The translations under genes were made by a program, and so were the position numbers. 64,000 nt of DNA from Hortaea werneckii (taxonomy: Eukaryota; Ascomycota; Dothideomycetes; Mycosphaerellales; Teratosphaeriaceae), in the NCBI GenBank assembly GCA_037044905.1, contig JBAOKB010000037.1, positions 992,001 through 1,056,000 of the forward strand, written 5' to 3'. The notes under the pieces are model-generated. The model worked only from the letters and a program-made list of their open reading frames with translations. It had not been told where the DNA came from and ran no database searches. How positions within the stretch are numbered: position 1 is the stretch's first letter; each line of letters opens with the position of its first letter. Below are positions 33,868 through 44,138 of this stretch, piece by piece.

Positions 33868-35670
33868 CTAAGCCAACAGTCCCGCCTTCGCCAAAGCTTC
33901 AACGTTGCCACCTGCTTCTGCCACAGCCCTCATAGCCGCCTGACTGAGTCTCCTCCTTTTATCGGCAGCCTCCTTCTCCCTCCTCGCCTTCGTTTTAGAA
34001 CTCCCACTCGGTGCAACACCGCTCAGAATCTTATTACTATCACTAGGCGTGAAGTTCACAAAGCCACCTTTGTCTGCATTCTGCGGATGGCGAGGCGTGG
34101 AATTAGTCGATTTGGTTCTACGGTGTCTGGAAGCTGACCGGCGTGTACGAGACGCACTGCGACGAGAACGGACATCTGTCATGGCTGGCTCCGGTGAGTC
34201 TGAGCATCTTCGCGCTTCGGGACGGCAATGGCGAGGTGTGGCGGGCATGGTGGCGTATCCTGGGCCTGGTATGCAATAAGGGCCCACCGCCGGTGTTCGT
34301 GGATCATAGATTGTCATCGGCGCCGGAGGGTTGAGGTCGAAAGGACTGAAAGTACCTGAGACAAGGCTAGGGTCGCAACTGATACCCAATCCGGCAAGTG
34401 AGACCTCGTGAGGCTCGGTCGATGGTAGAACACTGTCGAGATCGGCAAAGGGATCCTGGTTCGAAAGAGGGTTGGCATTGTAGTTGCTATTCGCCGAACC
34501 GCTGAACGGCTCCACGTTCCAGTTATCGAGGTCGGGCGAGCTGGAGAATCCAAAATCAAACGCTTGCACGTTGTTGGCAGCAAAGGATGATGTTGTTTCG
34601 GGGTATAGAGGCGCTGTGTCATTCAACGGGACTGTCTGCGTAGAAAAAATACTGCTCGTCTGCAGGGAGGGATCATGCTCGAAGTACGAGTTACTAGCAT
34701 ACGCAGCCGCATTGGCGTTTATGGCTGGCGTGGCAGTCGGGGTATGCAAATGGGCTTGCTGGAGAGTCCTCGTCAACGGAGAAAGCTGCCCATTCATGTT
34801 CGAAGGGGGCATGGGAATGAAAGGCGGCGGGCTCCCGAAAGCAGAGATGAAACCCCCATCGTCAGGTTGGTTCGCTGAAGGCGGCGGAGAATCTGGCGGC
34901 GCTTGGCATGCAACTTTCAGACTGAACCTATGAGGACTGTTTGCCGTCTTCTCAGCCCATACATCCTTGAAACCCGCACGGTAGCGGGAAGGGTTCATCA
35001 TCTCCCCGGGACTAGTGCTGGTAGGAGCCTTACGGACTGTGGCATACGGGTTGACCGTTGAGCCAGCCCCTATACCAGCCGCAGTACTCTTCGTCACACC
35101 CGTCGGTCTCCCACGTGATAGCGATCGAGCTTGAGAGGCGTGCCTCTTTCCGTTTGCGGCGAAGTGGGAACGCTGGCGCTGGCCAGACAATGATTGGTCG
35201 GTGGGCGATGCTGGTAAGGCAGGTGGCGAGGGACAGCCGCCGAGACTCAGAAAGTCTGGATGTGACTTCGCCGCTCTGAGAGTCTGCTGTCTCCTCTCTG
35301 ACTCTGCAGCATTTCGCTCCAGAGCCTTGAGCTTCTTTGTCCAGAAATCTACTGGTTCCTTGGCCTTGGGCTGCTTTGCCTCCACTACTGGTGTCCTGAC
35401 CACTCTCTTCGCTACGACTAGCTCATCTTCCCAGAATGGTATAGGTGATGTTGCACCAGTTTGATGGCTTTGTTCGGATCCTGTGGAGAATTCGAAGAGA
35501 TTTCCCGAGTCGTTGGAACTGCTTCTGCCCCGTCCTTCCGCGTCAAAGCCACCAAAGAGATCGTCAGTGTCAAGGCACTGGTCAAAGACATTGTTGCAGA
35601 TGCTCGACCACTCTGGTTCTTTGTTGGACTTCCGGATCGGGTAGTCGATGGCTTGACCAATCATTGCCAT
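33868..35670 (-). CDS. wetA: Conidial maturation regulator WetA
   Basis: WetA is the last factor of the BrlA-AbaA-WetA pathway and controls spore-wall completion, trehalose storage and dormancy of conidia; it acts in the nucleus. The diagnostic block is the C-terminus: GFVNFTPSDSNKILSGVAPS then GSSKTKARREKEAADKRRRL and SQAAMRAVAEAGGNVEALAKAGLL. A basic RS-rich stretch (SRRSASRTRRSASRHRRTKS) just before it is a likely nuclear signal. The first 540 residues are disordered and Ser/Pro/Asn-rich, as in other WetA proteins, with an acidic N-terminal patch (DTDDLFGGFD). Intronless, 600 residues, start at 35670. AbaA-type hexamers occur upstream. Its presence implies an asexually sporulating species. 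Neighbours are not part of the conidiation pathway as far as can be seen. Confidence 0.93.
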   Translation of the reverse strand: MAMIGQAIDYPIRKSNKEPEWSSICNNVFDQCLDTDDLFGGFDAEGRGRSSSNDSGNLFEFSTGSEQSHQTGATSPIPFWEDELVVAKRVVRTPVVEAKQPKAKEPVDFWTKKLKALERNAAESERRQQTLRAAKSHPDFLSLGGCPSPPALPASPTDQSLSGQRQRSHFAANGKRHASQARSLSRGRPTGVTKSTAAGIGAGSTVNPYATVRKAPTSTSPGEMMNPSRYRAGFKDVWAEKTANSPHRFSLKVACQAPPDSPPPSANQPDDGGFISAFGSPPPFIPMPPSNMNGQLSPLTRTLQQAHLHTPTATPAINANAAAYASNSYFEHDPSLQTSSIFSTQTVPLNDTAPLYPETTSSFAANNVQAFDFGFSSSPDLDNWNVEPFSGSANSNYNANPLSNQDPFADLDSVLPSTEPHEVSLAGLGISCDPSLVSGTFSPFDLNPPAPMTIYDPRTPAVGPYCIPGPGYATMPATPRHCRPEARRCSDSPEPAMTDVRSRRSASRTRRSASRHRRTKSTNSTPRHPQNADKGGFVNFTPSDSNKILSGVAPSGSSKTKARREKEAADKRRRLSQAAMRAVAEAGGNVEALAKAGLLA

Positions 35671-36230
35671 GGCGAAGATAGGAGTTGGTGCTAAGCAGCT
35701 GCCGTGCCAGCTAGGCGCACTCCGCGAGAAGGTTGCTGGCAGGTGTGAGGCTGTGCCCGTTGCTCGGCTGTAGTGTATATTTCGGAGGTCGATATACTTT
35801 CAGTAAGGTATGGGCCCGGTCTGCGGTGCAATAGGACAATGTTTCTTGATCAAGCAACAGAGGTTGGCCTTGTGTAGGCAAACAGATATCATACAATCAC
35901 CATGAGAGCTATTGTAATGCGGTCTCCCAGCCTACCATTTAGCTCATTCATTCCACAACGTAGGCCGAGAGACCGCTGGGCGCTCGTGCTAGCCAATCTG
36001 GACCACTCTTGGCACTGTAAGACCCTCAATGGCTTTGTCCAAGCTTGCATTCCTGGGCGCTACGGCGGCTAGAGACTGGAATGTAGATGCTGCTTCTCAT
36101 TATTACGACCTGTGATGTTCAAAGTCTCGAGTAAAATTCTTTCATCTTTGCGCCTTGTCAATCGGATTTGCTTCCAGTAGGCGGTTTACGAGCCGTCCAA
36201 TTCGTTCGCTGTAGACACCGAGAGCTGACG
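35671..36230. other. wetA promoter region
   Basis: About 560 bp between wetA and the DUF7053 gene, both on the minus strand. It contains three CATTCC/GGAATG hexamers in 135 bp but no gene. Confidence 0.6.
35949..36083 (-). promoter_or_regulatory. Candidate AbaA response elements upstream of wetA
   Basis: Three matches to the AbaA (TEA/ATTS-type) site CATTCY in either orientation: CATTCC at 35949-35954 and 36048-36053, and GGAATG at 36078-36083, that is 280-415 bp upstream of the wetA start. AbaA activation of wetA is established in Aspergillus; its application here is inference from short matches. Confidence 0.35.
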
Positions 36231-37043
36231 CTAATTGCTTCCAGGCAGCTCCGCCTGTCCTCTTTGAGACTGCGTTGGTGAAGAAGATCTTCTTGAGCTA
36301 TCGCTCCCTGGTGGGCCAGCTGGCAGAGCCTTGTCCTTTGAGGCGTTGTAATGTGGCCGCGACGGAGCGGGCACATACCTGTAGTTGGGGCACATTACAT
36401 CATGTCCGCTTCCTGAACAAGAGCAAGGCTCCTCTGGTAGTGGTTTCTGATCAAGACTCTGTGATAGCGCAGCCGAGCCGTGTGCCATGTCATCTGACGG
36501 GCCTGTTCTCTCGGCGTATTGTTGGTTATTTGCCTTCTCAATGAGCTCATCTACCAGCTTCTGATGAGACTTCTTGAGATTCTTCTTTACGAAGCTCGTC
36601 AAGAGGAAGTTGCACTTGAGCTCCACGTCTTCGCGGAGATATAGACCTTCTTTCGGCAGCTCCACACCGAGCTCGGCAGGCTGAGCTGGCTCGCCAGGCA
36701 TATTCCCACCAACCTTCCACATGCCCTTGATCTCAACCCCTGCCGGTGCAAACACATGTGTTTGGAGACCGTAGTCGAGATCGTAGAATCCGCCTTTGTA
36801 TGTGACTTCGCTCTTTGCCCAGCCGCCCGGGAGGTAAGATATCTCGTCGGTGATCGCATACCACTTCATGACCCGTTGCTCTTCTTCCGTCGCTCCGGGA
36901 GGAGGACTCGTAGGTTCCTGATTTATTACCAGAGGATTCAACTCGATCATACCAACATGATCATGTAAGAAACGCACCACCACTTCGCGGTCTACGGAAC
37001 CCGGAAGTGGTGTGACGTTCGTCATATGGCTTGTCTTCTCCAT
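36231..37043 (-). CDS. DUF7053-domain protein
   Basis: Intronless, 270 residues from the ATG at 37043. The first 175 residues match the fungal DUF7053 pattern, opening with TNVTPLP and the segment VVRFLHDHVGMIELNPLVI, then WYAITDEISYLPGG, GGFYDLDYGLQTHVFAPAG and LTSFVKKNLKKSHQKLVDEL. This looks like a START/SRPBCC-type cavity fold in which a helix closes a sheet; a lipid-like ligand is often suspected for such folds but nothing here proves it. The last 90 residues are disordered and Ser/Pro-rich, with a Cys cluster CSCSGSGHDVMC of unknown meaning. No signal or membrane segment. Function unknown. Confidence 0.75.
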   Translation of the reverse strand: MEKTSHMTNVTPLPGSVDREVVVRFLHDHVGMIELNPLVINQEPTSPPPGATEEEQRVMKWYAITDEISYLPGGWAKSEVTYKGGFYDLDYGLQTHVFAPAGVEIKGMWKVGGNMPGEPAQPAELGVELPKEGLYLREDVELKCNFLLTSFVKKNLKKSHQKLVDELIEKANNQQYAERTGPSDDMAHGSAALSQSLDQKPLPEEPCSCSGSGHDVMCPNYRYVPAPSRPHYNASKDKALPAGPPGSDSSRRSSSPTQSQRGQAELPGSN

Positions 37044-37819
37044 GTTGGAAAGATGACGGTGGTAGAAGTCGGGAGCTGCTGGGCCTATTTAAGGCCTTTG
37101 TCAGGGTGGTCAGGCGACCGTGTGTTGCTGCAGTCACGCTGTAACGCGGAGGGCTGATAACAGGTGTTGCAAGTGAACCGCAACGAGAACGCGTTAAAAG
37201 TAGGAATCAAGACCGAAGAAACGTTTCACCCACCGTTTTCTTTCAATTAAGTACACGAAACAGGGCAAGGCTCATCTCAAGTAATGCAAGTGTTGCGAGG
37301 CTTATAGTGTTCAGGTCGGAAGTAGTGCAGCTGGGTAAGTGCAGCTGAAGGCTTCCATTGGTGGTTGCTATTTTCGGCAGCCAGTCTAAGGCAGATGACA
37401 ATGACAACAGCCCCGACAGCCTATCGCCTACGACAACATGAGGAGAGTGGCACTAGCAGAAGCGAGATCTTAGCAAAAAGGTGTCTCATCGCTCGAGGTC
37501 TCACCAAGCTAATATTCGTTACGTCAAAAATACCAAAGAGAGCAGGAGTATCAACTTCAGCTTTTGCCTCGTCTGACGTTGTAGCCAAGCCTCCAAGGGC
37601 CATCCAGAGCCCATGAAGTGCACAATCATTCACTGCAAGCTCGACGCTTGGTTGCCTTCACAAAACTACATGCTGCTGGACTAAGAACTTGAATACGGCG
37701 TTTGGATTGAGGAGGACTCTTGTAAGAAGCTAGCTAGGCTTCCACTAAGCTCTACGGACTTATTGAATAACGAAGAAACCTAAGCAAAAGCAACCAACGC
37801 CTACTTTTGCCTCGACAGT
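37044..37819. other. Intergenic stretch between DUF7053 promoter and ORMDL 3' end
   Basis: About 780 bp, AT-richer, with short non-family open frames only. No gene supported. Confidence 0.6.
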
Positions 37820-38520
37820 CTATCGTCGATGTTGCTCTTCCGCCTCATCTGGTTCAGGGTTGAAGAACGCGAAACGCATTCGGTGGAGCTAAATAGAGTC
37901 AGCAAACTGTCTTTCGGCTTCCCAAGGCATAAAGACTTACCGCAGGTAGCTTAGGGACAACGACTGCTAGTGTTGCAAGGAAGTTGACCATGAAGTACAT
38001 CAGGTCATAATGCGTGTAATGCGTGCTGACCAGGAACAAGCATATCGGCACGGCCAGCAGGAACTTCTTGGCCGGCGTATACTGATCTCCATTGTCGATC
38101 TGTTCCCACATGTTGAGGTTGTCATACGCTCCAGCGTTGAACTCGAATGGTACACCGCGCACGTAGTGGAACATGAGGTAGGAGCCAAACATGTACGTAA
38201 CGTTGACCAGCGTCCAGGAGGTTTCTTGTGAGATGGAGGGAAGGATGTCGTAGAGGATTTTGAGAAGAAGGATAAGGATAATGTGAATCATCCAGGCGCC
38301 TGTTAGAGGAGGTATTAGCAAAAGACGTCGTTCCCAACAGGTCTCCTTCCATAAGTGTAGAGAACCGCCTTCAGTGTACCATACCTTTTGCGTTTACCCA
38401 CTGCGCGTTCAGATTGGGCATAGTGGCCTGATCGCTTTGCTGCTCCAAACTCTCCGGTGGCTCTTGATACATCAGACTACTACTTCTTCTTCGTCTTCTC
38501 TTGTCCTTATCAATCCCCAT
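37820..38520 (-). CDS. orm1: ORMDL-family regulator of serine palmitoyltransferase
   Basis: Orm proteins sit in the ER membrane, bind serine palmitoyltransferase and brake sphingolipid synthesis. Exons 38385-38520, 37941-38299 and 37820-37888, with introns of 85 and 52 bp, give 187 residues. The conserved core is clear: NLNAQWVNAKG|AWMIHIILI at the first junction, SWTLVNVTYMFGSYLMFHYV, GVPFEFNAGAYDNLNMWEQI, then paired helices and VVPKLPA|LHRMRFAFFN at the second junction. The N-terminal tail KRRRRRSSSLMY has a basic run before a Ser cluster, the position phosphorylated by Ypk-type kinases in yeast. The start is placed at 38520 (MGIDKDKRRRRR); an in-frame ATG at 38646 would add 42 poorly conserved residues. 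Reading through the introns would truncate both ends. Confidence 0.93.
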
Positions 38521-39402
38521 TTTCCGTTCTGCGCTCTGCACACAAAGTGGAGGCGAACCTTCCCTTCCGTCTACCGTGAGAGTTCGAGGCCGAGCCGGGC
38601 TATTCACGGGCTCCGCGAATGTGAGCCCGGCTCGGTTGTGAAGCACAGCGGTGGAAGACAGTTTGGCGGTGTTACTGGGAGAAGGTGTATCGGATATTGC
38701 GGAAGTTGAGGATGAATGTTGCCGGGTGGGAGTTGTGGACGCCGTGGTGGAAGATTTCGCGGAAGGATAGAGTGATGATGGTAAGGCCCGTCGGAGGAGT
38801 CTGACGGGGTTGACGGCGGTGAGAGCCAGATTGGCGGCGGGGATGGTTTGTAATGGTTGTAGCAGCTAGCAATGTGCAACGGTCCCTTGTGCTTCGGTGG
38901 TGTGGGCGAGGGGTCAGAGACAACTTGCGGCGGGCGAGCAAGCAAGCAGAAAGGGTTTGCCGACTGTCAATTCCAAGAGTGCGATGATGTCCGGTGACGA
39001 CCAGCCCTTCAACCTATTTCGAACTTTGGGTCGCTGGTACCGATGTTGTTTAGGAGAAGGTCGAGAACATGCGCTTGGAGAGGAGCTCGGACCAGCTCGT
39101 CGTGCGTGTCTTCCCCGGCCGAAAATAGTTAGCCCTGAAGTCATCTGTACCTCCGTAGCCTGCAGGCCCCGAGAGGCTGAGGTGCGCTTAATTTTACATT
39201 CGCAAGAGGAAGGTGGAACCTAAGGAGGCAAGTAATACCTCTCACTTGCTTTCTAGTGGCCGTGCCTTTTGCGGGTGTATTAACTGCAATGTTCGTTCAA
39301 TTTGCCACTCTCCTTGAATCCTGATCTTCGTGGAGAATTCCGTGAGGCGTGCTTTTTCGCGTAGCACGAGGCCTGCACGCGTGACCTGCAGGAAACTTTC
39401 CA
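38521..39402. other. Divergent intergenic region (ORMDL / Air1-like)
   Basis: About 880 bp. Open frames on the minus strand are Pro/Ser/His-rich and overlap in two frames, so they are not supported. Presumed promoters of both neighbours. Confidence 0.6.
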
Positions 39403-41232
39403 TTGCACGGAGCCGACCCAATGGCCAAGTCACCAAAGGAAGAAGAATCGCGCGCGTCTGCGGTAGGACGTAAACGCAAGCAGCAGCCTGTGGGGAATTG
39501 GAAGGACACGAATGGGACTGCCTCCCAAAACAAACGCCTGAAGCATGGCAATGGTCATGCCGAGGATTCCGATCATGAGCCTTCCGATTACATACCACTG
39601 GATGCTGCAGAGCCACGACGGAGCATTCGCCTTCGCAACCGTAGAGACAGCAAGGAGAGCGGCGAAGTCTCTACATCCGCCAGTAGCAGTCGAAGAACGA
39701 GTAGAGAATCTGGTGAAATTGGTGCTGGCTCTACTTCTCGCTCCAGCGTTGATCGAGCGTCAAAGCCCAGCACCTCGTCCGCCAACACCCAAAATGTCTC
39801 CAAAAACGGCGCCTCAGGAACGCGAGGAACGATTCCAACCGGAACAACTCCATCTCGAATGTCCCTCGAAGACATAGCGATACCAACTTTTCGCATACAG
39901 CTTAGGAAGGATGTGAAAGAGCATCCCGGCGTGCCAATCGAAGAACTCATTAAACGCTATGCTGAGGACGGCAAGGATTTTTACAAGACCGCAAAGAGAA
40001 TAATAAGAGAGAAGAAGCAGAAGTTTCCAGGGCTTCAGGTTGATGCCAACCAAGCTAACCGATCATCACCTAAAGTACCGAATGGCATGACGAACGAGAG
40101 AGACGCAAAGAATCGCTTAGGAAGTATCTACCGTGATACTTCAAACTTTACGCGGCGGATGAGCAAGTCGGATGTGAAGAATATGTCCTTGTGCGCAGCT
40201 GCGGAGCATTTACTGCGACAGCAGCCGGGTGCTTCTTGGGAGGCGGTGCTCCTTCAAATAGCACACAGGGAAGGCTCAACGCGGAAAAAACGTGCGAAAG
40301 GACAAGCGAGAAAGGCGCTGAATTTACTTGAAAAGTTTGCTGCCCGATTCTATCGTGGTCCTGGCGGCTCAGAGGTTGAGAACGCGAATGGCGCAGTGAC
40401 GAATGCTGTTGATCTAACGAAAAACGATAAGAATGACGGAGAAGACGCCAGCGAGAGTGAGACGTCTGATGATGACACAGACGCGGAGGACGATAGCTCG
40501 GATGGTGATCCAGTGGGAAGTCATTACAATGACTATGGCGCCTTCGCGCGAGAAGCTGCTGCCAGCGATTCCACAGATAAGTACGATGGCGGCATTCGCT
40601 TATACGAGGCCTCAGAAGAGGAGCAGGAGCTGCAGCGTCGCTACTTTCACATTGAAGGCACTGCGGCTCATGTGCGCTGTCTGAGCTGCGGCGAAGAGGG
40701 TCACGTGGTTGACACTTGCCCAGAAAACACCTGCAAACACTGTGGAGCTTTCGAGGATCACTTTTCTCGCGCCTGTCCGACATTCGTTAAATGCGGCCGC
40801 TGCCGACAGCGGGGCCATGATAGTCGCACCTGCAGAAATCAATCGAAGCCAGCTGGCGGTCGGTTGGATCCTTGTGACATTTGTCAAGATACCGATCACG
40901 TCGAGGAAGAATGTCCCAAGCTATGGCGCTGGTATGAGCCACAGGAAAACACAGTACTGAAAATACCCAACAGCGCCATGATCAAAACATGTTATAATTG
41001 CGGATCAGTGTCGCATTGGGGCGATGACTGCTCGGTACTGCCAGATTATATTCGGGATAAGCTCCATTTCAACCGCAACTGGAGTGCTCAGTACGCGAGT
41101 AATTTCATCGATGCCGAGGCTGGCAATGCTCGTCTTGGTCGATCGGCCGGTGGTGGTGGCGGAGGAGGAGGAGGAGGAGGAGGAGGAGGACAGGCGTGGC
41201 AGTTGGCCGCACTAAACGACATGCGCGACTGA
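39403..41232 (+). CDS. Air1/Air2-like five-zinc-knuckle RNA-binding protein
   Basis: Intronless, 609 residues (603 if the ATG at 39421 is used). Five CCHC-type knuckles run from about residue 425 to 545: CLSCGEEGHVVDTC, CKHCGAFEDHFSRAC (one residue longer than the canonical spacing), CGRCRQRGHDSRTC, CDICQDTDHVEEEC and CYNCGSVSHWGDDC. Five knuckles followed by a short tail is the layout of Air1/Air2, which present RNA to the poly(A) polymerase of the nuclear TRAMP surveillance complex. The 400-residue N-terminal extension is longer than in yeast, with a basic helix-rich central part (residues 165-310) and an acidic run near 345-365. A 14-Gly tract near the C-terminus comes from GGA repeats. 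TRAMP membership is inferred from the knuckle pattern. Confidence 0.82.
   Translation: MHGADPMAKSPKEEESRASAVGRKRKQQPVGNWKDTNGTASQNKRLKHGNGHAEDSDHEPSDYIPLDAAEPRRSIRLRNRRDSKESGEVSTSASSSRRTSRESGEIGAGSTSRSSVDRASKPSTSSANTQNVSKNGASGTRGTIPTGTTPSRMSLEDIAIPTFRIQLRKDVKEHPGVPIEELIKRYAEDGKDFYKTAKRIIREKKQKFPGLQVDANQANRSSPKVPNGMTNERDAKNRLGSIYRDTSNFTRRMSKSDVKNMSLCAAAEHLLRQQPGASWEAVLLQIAHREGSTRKKRAKGQARKALNLLEKFAARFYRGPGGSEVENANGAVTNAVDLTKNDKNDGEDASESETSDDDTDAEDDSSDGDPVGSHYNDYGAFAREAAASDSTDKYDGGIRLYEASEEEQELQRRYFHIEGTAAHVRCLSCGEEGHVVDTCPENTCKHCGAFEDHFSRACPTFVKCGRCRQRGHDSRTCRNQSKPAGGRLDPCDICQDTDHVEEECPKLWRWYEPQENTVLKIPNSAMIKTCYNCGSVSHWGDDCSVLPDYIRDKLHFNRNWSAQYASNFIDAEAGNARLGRSAGGGGGGGGGGGGGGQAWQLAALNDMRD
41151..41190 (+). 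repeat. (GGT/GGA)n microsatellite inside Air1-like gene
   Basis: GGT units grade into about ten GGA units and encode a poly-Gly tract in the C-terminal tail. Being a triplet repeat, length change preserves the frame. Confidence 0.9.
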
Positions 41233-41670
41233 TCTGAGTCTGATGCTCGCTATTACTTCGATTCTGAAGGATTATTGCAGCAGCGCCCTCCGCCGAGGCA
41301 CAACCCTTGCCAAGACTGTCGAGGATGACATGGGCATGAGAGGAAACAGAATATCCAAGATCGCGCAGCGCTCTGCGAACCCGAAGATACCTCAAATGAT
41401 ATACTCCGTAACGTCTGATTTTGCTTGCTATGCTCCCGTGCCACACATCTCCACCCTGACGTTCACTCAAGCTACACATTTGAAGTCGCGGCTATGACGC
41501 AATCTAAAGCTTAAGCGACGCGAAATCGTGCCTACCCTATGAAGCTCAACTTCTCTGCCGGTCGACATTACACCCTTTTGAGGGCCATCGAACACTCCAT
41601 ATCTCGGGTCTTGCCTAGCACTGCTTCCTCAGCCGGTATTGACAATTGCAGACGGCGGCTTTAATTTGCT
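41233..41670. other. Intergenic, Air1-like 3' flank and Osh4 promoter
   Basis: About 440 bp between two plus-strand genes. Nothing recognised beyond short open frames. Confidence 0.6.
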
Positions 41671-42979
41671 ATGGCCGACAACAGCTCCCAACAGAGCAGT
41701 TTGAAGCAATTCCTGGCTGTATGCTGCATGGAACCACGAAGCCACCGTAGACTTTCACGCTAATCCATTATAAAGTCTATAGCGACCATCAAGGGCGATC
41801 TGAGTAACGTAAGTCCACCAATGGCTAGGTTCCAGCCCAACACAGCATACCGAGTTCGAGTTAATCATTACGCAGATCACCGCACCGCCTTTTGTTCTGG
41901 CAGACAAGTCAACTACGGAATTCCCAAGGTACTGGATCGAACACCCCGATCTATTTAACGCGCCCGCTCATGAGCGTTCAGCGGAGGCCCGCATTCTTGC
42001 AGTCTTGAAATGGTTCCTATCCAGCCTGCGCGGCCAGCAATATGCCGGACGCGATCCTAGCGATGGCGTGAAGAAACCACTGAACGCCTTCCTTGGTGAG
42101 CTTTTCCTGGGCGAGTGCGGACGAGAAGGCGAAGAGTGCAGACTAGTTAGCGAGCAAGTCAGCCATCACCCACCCGTCACGGCGTGTTATCTGTGGAACG
42201 AGAAGCATGGCATTCGCGCAGAGGGCTACACGAGACAGGAGATAACTTTCAGCGGCTCTGTCAATATTCAGCAAATTGGCCACGCTATCATGCACATCGA
42301 TGAGTTTGACGAGGATTATCTTATCCCGTTGCCTAACGTTAAGGTGAAAGGCATTCTTACCGGAGGCCCGTACCCGGAACTCGGAGGGACTTATCATATC
42401 GTTAGCAGCACAGGTTACGTCGCCGAGATTGATTTCACCGGCAAAGGCGCACTTGGTATGGGAGGCAGTAAGAACCACGTTGCTGCGCACGTCTACGGAC
42501 CAGACGATTCAAAACGTAAGAAAGCCCTCTACACCGCCGAAGGCAGCTGGTCAGAAAGTTTCGTAGTCAAAGATGGGGACGGCAAGCAAGTCGACAGCTA
42601 CGACGTGTCTTCTGCACGGTCTAGCGACTTCCGTACAGCGCCTCTGGATCACCAGGATGCATGGGAGTCTCGGAAAGCCTGGCAGCCAGTCATCGACAGC
42701 ATACACTCTGGCAATATGCAAGGCGTAGCTGACAACAAGTCGGTGCTGGAGAATGCGCAGCGTGAGCTAAGGAAGCGATCTGATACGAGCGAGGAGGCTT
42801 GGGAAGCGGTCTTTTTCAACAAGCGGAAGGACAATGAAGTCGCTCAGAAGCTGTTGAGCGTGGTGGGGGAGTCTTTTGATCCCAAAGAAACGTGTGGCGC
42901 TTGGAAGTTCGATGCACAAGGGGCGGCGAAATTAGAAAGACCGTGGAGAGGCAAGTTGACCCCGTATGGTGGTCAATGA
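41671..42979 (+). CDS. kes1: Oxysterol-binding protein homologue, Osh4/Kes1 type
   Basis: Short-form ORP that exchanges sterol and PI4P between membranes and restrains Golgi export. Exons 41671-41718, 41776-41808 (a 33-nt micro-exon) and 41876-42979 give 394 residues. The start MADNSSQQSSLKQFLA leads across intron 1 into SIATIKGDLSN, the Osh4 lid region, then ITAPPFVLADKS. The ORP fingerprint EQVSHHPPVTACY and the PI4P-contacting KKPLNAFLGELFLG are both present. There is no PH or ankyrin domain, as expected for the Kes1 group. A reading that begins inside exon 3 (MKWFLSSL) would lose the lid. The C-terminus ends in PWRGKLTPYGGQ. All introns are 57-67 bp with GTATGC or GTAAGT donors. Confidence 0.94.
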
Positions 42980-43406
42980 TAAAGAATATCGCTGCGGGAG
43001 GTAGATTAGATCTTCTTGTTGCTTGCATAATTGGTAAAGTGTAGCGCTGGACTGTAAAGCACATGTCTTTGCCCAAAACCGGGCGTACGTGACCAGTCGT
43101 TTGGCTGAAAGCACTCAGATTTGTTTACTGGTACAGTTGAACTCGAAAGTCCTGCTGCTGTGTGTATTGCAAGATAGTGCCTGGGGAGAAAGAGAGGGAG
43201 GGACAGGAGTGCCGGCGATTGGCTCCGAAGTATACCCGCCAATGCCACGCGCCAGCTGCAGCTTGGGGGAGCGTCGTGTCCGAAGTGCAGACGAGTAGTA
43301 TACCGCACGACTCTACCACTACACTTCATTACTCTCCAACTTGAATCGAAACATCTCAGTTGAGGAACGAGACTGCCTATCCTCGGCTCGTACACAAAGC
43401 CTGGGC
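42980..43406. other. Intergenic, Kes1 3' flank and Erv25 promoter
   Basis: About 430 bp without a recognised gene. Confidence 0.6.
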
Positions 43407-44138
43407 ATGATGTTGGCCCTTAAACTCCTGCTGGCCTTCGCGGTCCCCCTCATCTCTGCCCTCAAGTTCGACATTCAAGCACACCCCGGCCAGGAGTCAG
43501 CGTCAAAGGAGCGATGTATACGGAATTTCGTCCAAAAAGATCAGCTCGTTGTTGTGACGGCGACGAGCAGTGGCAGTAAAGGCGATGGCCAGGTTCTAAA
43601 CATGCACGTAAGTCCACCCGCTAGAAAAGGCTACTTCAAACTCGCGGATACCAAGGACGAACAAGTCCCACTGACACGCCAGAACCTGTAGATCAAAGAC
43701 GCCGTAGGCAACGACTACCACCGACCCCGCGACATTGTAGGCGAGAACCGCTATGCCTTCCACTCGCACGCCGACTCGGCCTTTGACGTGTGCTTCGAGA
43801 ACATCCTGAACGCACAGCAAGCGGTGATGAACCCGATGCGCAGCGTGGAGCTCGACATCGACATCGGCGCCGACGCCAAGGACTGGTCGGCCATCCAAGC
43901 CGGCGAGAAGCTGAAGCCCATGGAAGCCGAGCTGCGGCGGTTGTCCGAGTCGGCCAAGGAAGTCACGGACGAGATGGACTACCTCAGGAGCCGCGAGGTG
44001 AAGCTGAGAGATACGAATGAGAGCACGAACGAGCGGGTCAAGTGGTTTGCGTTCGGGACTATGGGCATGCTGGTCGCGTTGGGGGTGTGGCAGGTCGTAT
44101 ATTTGAGGGCGTACTTCCGCAGCAAGCACCTGATCTAG
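43407..44138 (+). CDS. erv25: p24-family cargo receptor Erv25
   Basis: A p24-delta protein of COPII vesicles that helps sort GPI-anchored cargo between ER and Golgi. Exons 43407-43607 and 43692-44138 flank an 84-bp intron that ends in an in-frame TAG. The protein has 215 residues: signal peptide MMLALKLLLAFAVPLISA, GOLD domain starting LKFDIQAHPGQESASKERC, with the paired Cys in KERCIRNF and FDVCFENI, a coiled coil (KPMEAELRRLSESAKEVTDE region), one membrane helix (FGTMGMLVALGVWQVVYL) and a short basic cytosolic tail YFRSKHLI. The ATG at 43407 or 43410 fits the signal peptide; an upstream in-frame ATG at 43341 adds a hydrophilic stretch and is unlikely. Confidence 0.94.

Noticed and set aside
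40148..40783. 211-codon minus-strand frame inside the Air1-like gene
   Set aside because: Antisense to zinc-knuckle coding sequence; His/Arg/Ser-rich noise.
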